From: Verrucomicrobiaceae bacterium
Lineage (GTDB): Bacteria > Verrucomicrobiota > Verrucomicrobiia > Verrucomicrobiales > Verrucomicrobiaceae
Direction of reading: 5' to 3'
DNA length: 12,753 nucleotides
Assembly: GCA_021151605.1 (NCBI GenBank)
Contig: JAGKWZ010000191.1
Location: 1-12,753, forward strand
Shown here: positions 7,332-12,753 of the stretch, in pieces
Layout: the number at the start of each line of letters is the position of its first letter
Numbering within the stretch: position 1 is the first letter of the stretch
Made by a program: the position numbers and the translations under genes
The notes under the pieces: generated by a model
What the model was told of the DNA's origin: nothing
What the model saw: only the letters and a program-made list of their open reading frames with translations
Database searches by the model: none

Positions 7332-7416
7332 CTGAACGATGCTGACATGATGGGATGACGATGGCTCTGGAGGCAATGATGGCGTGATGGTCACGAGGAG
7401 TTACCATTTGCCGCCG

Positions 7417-7429
7417 GGCTGAGTCAGCC
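7417..7429. other. 13-bp perfect dyad between TraB-like and RraA-like genes
   Basis: GGCTGAGTCAGCC is a perfect palindrome of 6-bp arms around one base, lying 8 bp past the stop of the TraB-like gene and upstream of the RraA-like gene. It could be an operator or part of a weak terminator (4-bp stem, 5-nt loop). A single dyad this short can also arise by chance. Confidence 0.2.
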
Positions 7430-7436
7430 GCCTGAG

Positions 7437-8306
7437 TTATTCGGCGTCAATGTCCCAGGCCTTCAGCCAGTCGGTCTTTTGCAGCTTCCAGCCTTCTTTG
7501 AGGAGGCGCTGCTCCATATCGGGGAAATGAGCGGCACCGTAAAAGACGGCCAGGCGCTTCTTTCCTGCGGTGATCTGTTTCTGCATGACGCTGAGAGCGT
7601 GTTTGTTCCGCTCGCCGATGATGGCTGTGCCGTTCCCTGCCTCCACTCCAGCCATGAGCTGCTCCACGCGGTCAAACTCACTGCCAATCAGGCGCTTCAA
7701 GTCGGTGGAGCTGTCCTTGCTCATCAGAAGCGTCATGAGGAGAGTCATGTCAGAGTTTGCTTTGCTGGAGTCCTCAGTGGCTGCTTGGGCGAGCGCGGCC
7801 TTCATCCAGAGGGTGATGAAGGTTTCTTTTTTCTCCTCCTGCTTTTCAAAGAAGCCCTCGGTGCTGAGATCGGCGTGGATGAAGTTCTTTGCCTTGTAGT
7901 CGATGCAATGGAGCTGGCTTTCCAGCTTCAGGGTGGAACGCATCTTTTCCTGAAGTGAGCCAAGCCATTGCAGTTTCGAGTCGCCATCGCCCACTTTGAG
8001 TTGGTCTCGTTCTTCGATTGGCCGACCGACGAGTTCGTAGAGCACGACTTCGTAGGATTTGAAGCGGGCGTTCAACTCATCGAAGTATTTTTTGTCGGCG
8101 ATGTGGACTGCGCCGATGAGATCGACGGTGACTCCGCTTGGCGAAAGATAGCTCGCGATGGCCGTCTGGAGCGAGTCGCCCTCATCCGTCTCGACGAAAC
8201 GGATGAAGTCCGTGGCCGCTGGCCCGGCTGCTGTCGGCGAGGCTTTCTTCTCATCCGCCGCAGCGGAGATAAGCATGAGACCAAAGGCGAGCAGCAGGCG
8301 CTTCAT
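7437..8306 (-). CDS. Secreted TraB/TIKI (GumN-like) family protein
   Basis: The protein has 289 residues with an N-terminal signal peptide (MKRLLLAFGLMLISAAA, cleavage near residue 17), so it is expected outside the cytoplasm. Two GxxH motifs mark the TraB/TIKI fold: GAVH at 65-68, within VDLIGAVHIADKKYF, and GAAH at 257-260, within VFYGAAHFPDMEQRL. E91 in VLYELVG and the GERN at 231-234 are the other conserved polar positions. In animal TIKI proteins these motifs bind metal for proteolysis; most bacterial members are uncharacterised. The middle (about 150-210) is charged and variable. The ATG at 8306 has no Shine-Dalgarno and lies 6 bp after the stop of the dienelactone-hydrolase-like gene, so they form one operon and both begin MKRLLL. 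Whether it is an active hydrolase is unknown. Confidence 0.8.
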   Translation of the reverse strand: MKRLLLAFGLMLISAAADEKKASPTAAGPAATDFIRFVETDEGDSLQTAIASYLSPSGVTVDLIGAVHIADKKYFDELNARFKSYEVVLYELVGRPIEERDQLKVGDGDSKLQWLGSLQEKMRSTLKLESQLHCIDYKAKNFIHADLSTEGFFEKQEEKKETFITLWMKAALAQAATEDSSKANSDMTLLMTLLMSKDSSTDLKRLIGSEFDRVEQLMAGVEAGNGTAIIGERNKHALSVMQKQITAGKKRLAVFYGAAHFPDMEQRLLKEGWKLQKTDWLKAWDIDAE

Positions 8307-8312
8307 GGGGTA

Positions 8313-9083
8313 TTAGTTGAAGAGTTTGGCAAAAAAGGTCTTCATTTCCTCCCACGAAGCTTTGTCGGCGGCTTCGTTGTAGGCAGCACCTTTGGAGTTG
8401 TCATTGCCGGCAGCTTTCTGGGTAAAGGCATGGACGGCTCCTGGGTAGGAGACGAGTTGGTAGGTGACGCCTGCATCCTTCATCTCCTTTTCAAAGGCGG
8501 CGATGTCGGCAGCAGGAACAAAGGGATCATCGGCACCATGCAGGGCGAGAACCTTGCCTTTGATGTTTTTCCCATCCTCGGGCGTCGGGCTATCAAGGCC
8601 ACCATGGAAGCTGACCACGCCTTTTACCGGTGCCCCACTACGGCCAAGCTCGATGGCTGCTGTGCCGCCGAAGCAGTAACCGATGCACGCCACGCGGGAC
8701 GCGTCTGTGCGGCTGTCCTTCAGCAGCACTTGCAGCGCAGCGGTCAGGCGTTCACGGAGTAGTGTGCGATTCTTCTTATATTTGCCAGCTTCCGCACCGG
8801 AGGCTGGTGGCTGCGGGCGGATGCCTTTACCATAGACATCAGCCACGAAGACATTGTAGCCGAGTTCGGCCAGCATCTTGGCGCGCATCTTTTCATTGTC
8901 ACTCACGCCGGTCCATTGATGGATGATCAAGACAGAGGGGCGCTTTGCCTTGGTGGAATCATCAAAGGCAGCCCAGCCTTCGCACTCGATGGTTCCGGCT
9001 TTGTAATCCACGGGCTGTTCAATAATGGCGGCCATGAGTGGCATGGACAAGAGGGTGAAGAACGTGAGCAGGAGTCGTTTCAT
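8313..9083 (-). CDS. Secreted dienelactone hydrolase family protein
   Basis: This is an alpha/beta hydrolase of the dienelactone hydrolase family, 256 residues from ATG 9083. The catalytic triad is visible: nucleophile C137 in GYCFGG, D186 in HGADDPFVP, and H218 in YPGAVHAF. Family members hydrolyse esters or lactones; a cysteine nucleophile is typical of this family. Residues 1-19 form a signal peptide ending in LMAA, so it acts in the periplasm or outside, unlike the classical cytoplasmic enzymes of chloroaromatic degradation. An upstream TTG at 9122 would add 13 residues before the signal peptide and is unlikely. It is the first gene of a pair with the TraB-like gene, 6 bp apart. The natural substrate is not evident; a catabolic or detoxifying ester cleavage is inference. 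Confidence 0.88.
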   Translation of the reverse strand: MKRLLLTFFTLLSMPLMAAIIEQPVDYKAGTIECEGWAAFDDSTKAKRPSVLIIHQWTGVSDNEKMRAKMLAELGYNVFVADVYGKGIRPQPPASGAEAGKYKKNRTLLRERLTAALQVLLKDSRTDASRVACIGYCFGGTAAIELGRSGAPVKGVVSFHGGLDSPTPEDGKNIKGKVLALHGADDPFVPAADIAAFEKEMKDAGVTYQLVSYPGAVHAFTQKAAGNDNSKGAAYNEAADKASWEEMKTFFAKLFN

Positions 9084-9177
9084 AAGTGGCCCGAGGCTAG
9101 GTGATGAAATCCTAGGCTGCAAGCCGCAGGCATTGCTTCACAGAAGGATGTTCCATGTGACCGCGTATGTTTGAGCC
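9084..9177. promoter_or_regulatory. Divergent intergenic region (hydrolase gene / beta-helix gene)
   Basis: These 94 bp separate two divergent start codons, so promoters for both directions must lie here or overlap the genes. I see no convincing -35/-10 pair. A small inverted repeat CTAGG-9 nt-CCTAG lies near 9097-9115, and both gene leaders lack a Shine-Dalgarno. Confidence 0.35.
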
Positions 9178-10560
9178 ATGCGCAGCAACACCTATCCGCT
9201 CCTCTTTGTCCTCGTCGCTTCATTGAGCCAAGCTCAGACGAATGTGCGAGATCTCGGGCCGAAGGGGGATGGCACCACGGATGATACTGCCGCCATCGAA
9301 AAGGCCATCCATGAGCACGGCAGTGTGAGCTTCCCCCGTGGAACTTACCGGATTACCCGCAGCATCGAGATCCCTCTGGCCGAGAGCGGATTTGCCGCCC
9401 TTTCTGGCGATGGCACGGCGCGAATCGTCATGGCGGGGGCGGGGCCAGCCTTCCTTTTTAAAGGCAGCCACCAGGGCACTGCGGCACCGAGCAGTTTCAA
9501 ACCGCCTGTGTGGGAAAAGGAACGCACGCCGATGGTCAGTGGCATTGAGATCGTCGGTGACCATGCCGAGGCTGATGGCATCCAAGCGATCGGCACGATG
9601 CAGATCACGCTCAGCCGCATCGTCGTGAGGAAGTGCCGCCATGCCGTGCATCTTACCACCCGGAATCGCAACGTGCTCATCGCGGACTGCCACTTCTATG
9701 AGAATAGCGGCATCGGTGTCTTTCTAGATCAGTTGAACCTTCACCAGATCAACGTCGTCGGCTGTCACATCAGTTACAATAGCGGAGGTGGCATTGTCTC
9801 GCGCGGCGGAAATGTGCGAAACCTCCAGATCGGCACCTGCGACATCGAGGGCAATCATAGCGCCGAAGGCCCACCCGCAGCGAATGTGGAGCTGAACTCC
9901 ACAGGCGGCTCGATCGGTGAAGTCGCAATCACTGGCTGCACGCTCCAGCATACCAGCAAAGCTCCAGGTTCAGCGAACATACGCATCCTGGGCGCAGGCA
10001 CTGATCCCAGCTTGGAGCGTCGAGTCGGCAGGCCTACTACAAGGGAGGGAAATGTCACGATCAGCGCCAATGTCTTTAGCGATGTGAAAGTAAACATCGA
10101 AGTGCGTGAAGCCCGTGGAGTCACCATCACGGGCAACACCTTTTGGGAAGGCTTTGAGCAGGACATCCTCGCCGAGAACTGTGAGCACCTCGTCATCAGC
10201 GCCAACAACTTCGACCGCAATCCACGTTACCTTGTGAATGGCTTCAACGAAGCTGAAAACAACGGACTTGTCCTCAAAGGCTGCACCGATAGCAGCCTTA
10301 CTGGGAACATCATCTCCGGTGTCTGCCGGCAACGTGCCGCCGTGGACATCTCTGATGGCAGCCGTCTCGTCATCGCCAATAACCACATCCTCGACTCAGA
10401 CGGCGCGGGGCTGCGCCTTGAAAACGTAAAGAACAGCCTCGTCACTGGCAACCTCATCCGCGATGACCGAGTTGTCGGCAGCAGGACCAAGGAACCTTCG
10501 CTCATTGAAGTGAAGGGCGAGGGCAATCAGATCTCTGGCAACATGCTTGGGAATCCATGA
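9178..10560 (+). CDS. Secreted right-handed beta-helix protein (pectate_lyase_3 N-terminus)
   Basis: The protein has 460 residues. Residues 1-19 form a signal peptide (cleavage after SQA). Residues ~21-100 carry the pectate-lyase-3 signature: VRDLGPKGDG, then DGTTDDTAAIEKAI at 31-44 and FPRGTYRI at 52-59. From ~120 to the end, parallel beta-helix coils repeat with asparagine-ladder motifs: ITGNTF at 317-322, VISANNF at 339-345, LTGNIIS at 374-380, VIANNHI at 398-404, VTGNLI at 422-427 and ISGNML at 452-457. Such proteins bind or cleave polysaccharides, or serve as phage-tail-like or surface fibres. No catalytic residues can be assigned by eye, so glycan binding or lyase activity stays open. 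ATG 9178 fits the signal peptide but has no Shine-Dalgarno. The gene runs divergently from the hydrolase and converges on fabH with only 17 bp between stop codons. Confidence 0.85.
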   Translation: MRSNTYPLLFVLVASLSQAQTNVRDLGPKGDGTTDDTAAIEKAIHEHGSVSFPRGTYRITRSIEIPLAESGFAALSGDGTARIVMAGAGPAFLFKGSHQGTAAPSSFKPPVWEKERTPMVSGIEIVGDHAEADGIQAIGTMQITLSRIVVRKCRHAVHLTTRNRNVLIADCHFYENSGIGVFLDQLNLHQINVVGCHISYNSGGGIVSRGGNVRNLQIGTCDIEGNHSAEGPPAANVELNSTGGSIGEVAITGCTLQHTSKAPGSANIRILGAGTDPSLERRVGRPTTREGNVTISANVFSDVKVNIEVREARGVTITGNTFWEGFEQDILAENCEHLVISANNFDRNPRYLVNGFNEAENNGLVLKGCTDSSLTGNIISGVCRQRAAVDISDGSRLVIANNHILDSDGAGLRLENVKNSLVTGNLIRDDRVVGSRTKEPSLIEVKGEGNQISGNMLGNP

Positions 10561-10573
10561 CGCCAAAGAGGCG
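10561..10573. terminator. Tiny hairpin between convergent stop codons
   Basis: CGCC-AAAGA-GGCG forms a 4-bp GC stem in the 17-bp gap between the beta-helix gene and fabH. It is too weak and lacks a T-run to be called a terminator with confidence. No other terminator fits in this gap, so any termination must overlap the coding ends. Confidence 0.15.
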
Positions 10574-10577
10574 AGGG

Positions 10578-11576
10578 TTACCAGCGCAACACGGAGGCCG
10601 CCCAGGTAAATCCACCGCCGAAGGCGACCAGCAATACGATGTCTCCGCGTTTCAGGCGACCCTGGCGGTTCGCTTCATCGAGGGCTACGGGAATGGTGGC
10701 AGCACTGGTGTTGCCATACTTGTCCACGTTCATGAAGGTTTTGTCCTCTGGCAGCCCAAGGCGATCCGCGATTGCAGTGATGATGCGGGCATTCGCCTGA
10801 TGGGGGATGACGAGGGTGATGTCTTCCTTGGTCAGGCCTGCCTGCTTTAGTGCCTCCTCCGCTGCGGCGCTCATCCGGGTGACAGCGTGCTTAAAGGTCT
10901 CCCGCCCTTCCATGTGAACGGTGTTCAGGCGTTGATCGATGTTTTCAGGTGTGGTGGGGCAGGCGCTTCCACCGCCGGGGACTTTGAGGAGATCCACGAG
11001 ATTGCCGTCGCTTCCCATGACAGTGCTGAGGACGCGGCCGGGGGCAGATTCGGCATCTGTGGCGCGGATGACCACGGCTCCGGCACCATCTCCGAAGAGC
11101 ACGCAGGTATTGCGGTCCTTCCAGTTCACGAGGCTACTGAGCTTCTCAGCGCCGATGACGAGGGCGGTCTGGCGTGTGCCTGCATTGAGGAAATGGCGGG
11201 CGACCTGGAGTGCATAGACGAAGCCGGAACAGGCGGCGCTGATGTCAAAGCACACCGCATTGCCCGCGCCGATCTTCCTTTGAATGATGCAGGCAGTGCT
11301 GGGGAAGAACATGTCCGGCGTGACGGTGGCACAGACGATGAGGTCGATCTCCTCGGGCTTCACGCCTGCGTTTTCCATGGCACGGCGGCAGGCCTCGCTT
11401 GCGAGATCACTGGTGGCCTGGTCATCAGCGGCGATGCGGCGCTCGCGGATGCCTGTGCGGGTGGTGATCCACTCATCGGAGGTGTCGACGATTTTCGAGA
11501 GGTCGTCATTCGTCAGCACTTTCTCCGGCATGTAGCTGCCGGTGCCGATGATGGAGGAGACGCAGGGTTGGGACAT
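10578..11576 (-). CDS. fabH: 3-oxoacyl-ACP synthase III (FabH)
   Basis: FabH starts fatty acid synthesis by condensing acetyl-CoA (or another short acyl-CoA) with malonyl-ACP. From ATG 11576 it has 332 residues, a normal FabH length. The frame extends upstream to 11675, but those 33 residues are His/Ser/Pro-rich, overlap plsX and do not look like the family. The catalytic triad is complete: C116 in ISAACSGFVYALQ, H259 in IPHQANARI, and N289 in KYGNTSAA. W37 in DEWITTRTGIRER and the closing GGGFTWAASVLRW are also typical. It lies 23 bp downstream of plsX on the same strand, the common bacterial order, so phospholipid precursor formation and fatty acid initiation are expressed together. The ATG has no Shine-Dalgarno-like sequence. 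Acyl-CoA preference (straight or branched) cannot be judged by eye. Confidence 0.96.
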   Translation of the reverse strand: MSQPCVSSIIGTGSYMPEKVLTNDDLSKIVDTSDEWITTRTGIRERRIAADDQATSDLASEACRRAMENAGVKPEEIDLIVCATVTPDMFFPSTACIIQRKIGAGNAVCFDISAACSGFVYALQVARHFLNAGTRQTALVIGAEKLSSLVNWKDRNTCVLFGDGAGAVVIRATDAESAPGRVLSTVMGSDGNLVDLLKVPGGGSACPTTPENIDQRLNTVHMEGRETFKHAVTRMSAAAEEALKQAGLTKEDITLVIPHQANARIITAIADRLGLPEDKTFMNVDKYGNTSAATIPVALDEANRQGRLKRGDIVLLVAFGGGFTWAASVLRW

Positions 11577-11599
11577 AGAATGACTTGGTGGACAGGAGT

Positions 11600-12628
11600 T
11601 TATGCCTCGTCCTGGGCGTGGTTGTCGAGATGAGTCGTGATGGCTTCCTCGATGTGAGGGTTGATGCCATGGCAAATCGATTCACAGGCCATGCGGAGAG
11701 CGTTCTTCATGGCGTAGGGGCTGGCGCTACCGTGGGAGATGATGGTGATGCCATTCAGGCCGAGCAGTGGCATGCCGCCGTATTCATCCGCGCTGGTGCG
11801 TTTGTGGACGTTCTTGAAGGCGGGCTTCGCCAACATGCCGCCAATTTTGGTGCGCGTGGTGGACAGGATTTCGCCTTTAATCATGGAGAACATGGCGTGG
11901 GCGAGGGCTTCGGAGGTCTTGAGGATGATGTTTCCCGTGAAGCCATCACAGACGACGACATCGGGTGGGTTTTCCCAGAGGTCGTGACCTTCGACGTTGC
12001 CGATGAAGTTGATTCCCGGGGTCTTCTTGAGAAGCTTGCCGGTCTCTTTGCAGAGGGCGTTGCCTTTCTCTTCCTCGGTGCCGTTGGACATGAGGCCGAC
12101 TCGCGGATTGCTGCGCCCGAGGACGTGCTTTGCATAAGCACTGCCCATGATGGCGTTTTGCACGAGATGCTCAGGCAGGCTGTCTGGGTTCGCTCCAGCG
12201 TCGATGAGCACCCAGTGCTGCGTAATGCTGGGCATGATGGCGGCGATGGCGGGGCGCTCAATGTGCGGGAGTGTGCGAAGCTTGATGAGGCTGGCGGTGA
12301 CGGCGGCCCCGGTGTGTCCGGCGCTGACGACTGCGTCGGCTTTGCCTTCCTTCACGAGATCGACAGCCCGGGTGATGGAGCTGTCTTTCTTTTTGCGGAC
12401 GGCATCGAGACCGCTGTCATGCATATCGACGATCTGCATGGCGGAGACGATTTCCAGCTTGTCGCTCGCTGGGATGTTTTGAGTCTTCATCTCGCGCTCG
12501 ATGGCTTCCGGCTGACCGACGAGATAAATTTTGTCGATCTGAGGAAGGGTTTCGAGGGCCAGCTTGACGCCGCCCATGGGGTTTTGCGGGGCGAAGTCGC
12601 CGCCCATCACATCCAACGCGATTTTCAT
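11600..12628 (-). CDS. plsX: Phosphate acyltransferase PlsX
   Basis: PlsX converts acyl-ACP and phosphate to acyl-phosphate, which PlsY uses to acylate glycerol-3-phosphate; it is a peripheral membrane protein in the PlsX/Y pathway. At 342 residues it has the usual length. Family motifs run throughout: MKIALDVMGGDFAP at the N-terminus, SAGHTGA at 102-108, IDAGANPD at 142-149, LMSNGTEEEKGN at 179-190, VVVCDGFTGNIILK at 224-237, and EYGGMPLLGLNG at 282-293 followed by HGSAS at 299-303. ATG 12628 is supported by the conserved N-terminus although there is no Shine-Dalgarno-like sequence. The common upstream partner rpmF is not found next to it in the 125 bp available. The gene is followed by fabH in the standard arrangement. 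Confidence 0.97.
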   Translation of the reverse strand: MKIALDVMGGDFAPQNPMGGVKLALETLPQIDKIYLVGQPEAIEREMKTQNIPASDKLEIVSAMQIVDMHDSGLDAVRKKKDSSITRAVDLVKEGKADAVVSAGHTGAAVTASLIKLRTLPHIERPAIAAIMPSITQHWVLIDAGANPDSLPEHLVQNAIMGSAYAKHVLGRSNPRVGLMSNGTEEEKGNALCKETGKLLKKTPGINFIGNVEGHDLWENPPDVVVCDGFTGNIILKTSEALAHAMFSMIKGEILSTTRTKIGGMLAKPAFKNVHKRTSADEYGGMPLLGLNGITIISHGSASPYAMKNALRMACESICHGINPHIEEAITTHLDNHAQDEA

Positions 12629-12661
12629 GACTCGGTAGGGAGCAAATTCAAAGGGGGATCA

Positions 12662-12753
12662 ATGCAGGAAGTGGCGATGACCGCACCCCTCTGCGTCACT
12701 GGATTCCTCCGCAGTTCGGCCAACATCGATGAACTCAACGCCGGCCAGGCGCT
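12662..12753 (+). CDS. Possible divergent gene, 5' end only (unknown)
   Basis: An open frame from ATG 12662 (or ATG 12677) runs off the right edge. It begins MQEVAMTAPLCVTGFLRSS, and I do not recognise it. Most codons end in G or C, as in the neighbouring genes, and a purine run AAAGGGGGAT precedes the first ATG. A competing frame on the minus strand is open from the right edge to a stop at 12659-12661, 30 bp before plsX, and could instead be the end of an upstream gene. The plus-strand reading has slightly more coding-like third positions. Its start would lie only 33 bp from that of plsX. Confidence 0.25.
   Translation, partial: MQEVAMTAPLCVTGFLRSSANIDELNAGQA

Noticed and set aside
5784..7358. 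524-residue open frame on the plus strand opposite both aldolase genes
   Set aside because: It is antisense to two genes with clear family motifs, crosses their spacer, and its composition (Asp/Gly/Ala/Val-rich) is that of a complement of GC-rich codons. No domain is visible.
9084..9122. Longer hydrolase start at TTG 9122
   Set aside because: It would put 13 polar residues in front of a well-formed signal peptide beginning MKRLLL at 9083.
10887..11633. 248-residue plus-strand frame opposite fabH
   Set aside because: It is antisense to a gene with a complete catalytic triad; low-complexity Ala/Gly/Asp product.
11577..11675. Longer FabH start at 11675
   Set aside because: The extra 33 residues overlap the plsX end, are His/Ser/Pro-rich and do not resemble FabH, whereas ATG 11576 gives the standard N-terminus.

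Overview
The window looks like a piece of a chromosome from a GC-rich Gram-negative bacterium. The mix of genes (an RHS/FG-GAP giant protein, secreted hydrolases, a secreted beta-helix protein, an RraA-like plus HpcH-like aldolase pair) resembles Verrucomicrobiota or another PVC-group bacterium. That placement is inference from gene content; no rRNA or marker gene is present to prove it. All seven complete genes have leaders without an AGGAGG-type ribosome binding site.

Layout. Positions 1-5190 (+) are one giant RHS-type surface or secreted protein. It is open at the left edge and broken by a single frameshift near 2518 into two reading frames. In order it carries six FG-GAP/VCBS calcium-loop repeats, a TcdB-like middle segment, YD/RHS repeats, the RHS core ending at a DPSG motif (4158), a Gly/Ala-rich hydrophobic pretoxin-like segment and a C-terminal tip of unknown function. 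Base composition is mosaic: the N-terminal FG-GAP part and the tip are AT-richer than the core. Positions 5191-5711 hold no intact gene. They contain a GC-rich, many-frames-open stretch that looks like a dispersed element, a broken fragment resembling a DUF2281-type antitoxin, and a striking 33-bp inverted repeat (5589-5660).

Positions 5712-9083 (-) carry four genes on one strand, transcribed right to left: a secreted dienelactone-hydrolase-like protein, a secreted TraB/TIKI-like protein 6 bp downstream, an RraA-like aldolase, and an HpcH/HpaI-like aldolase. The last two probably act together on 2-oxo acids such as those from sugar-acid or aromatic breakdown. A 94-bp divergent gap separates them from a secreted pectate-lyase-3/right-handed beta-helix protein (9178-10560, +).

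Positions 10578-12628 (-) are the conserved lipid-synthesis pair plsX-fabH (phosphate acyltransferase and beta-ketoacyl-ACP synthase III), which initiate phospholipid and fatty acid synthesis. A possible divergent gene starts at 12662 and runs off the right edge.

I did not find a CRISPR array, tRNA, rRNA, transposase or convincing defence system. The least explained parts are the RHS tip, the frameshift, and the palindrome/relic region behind the RHS gene.
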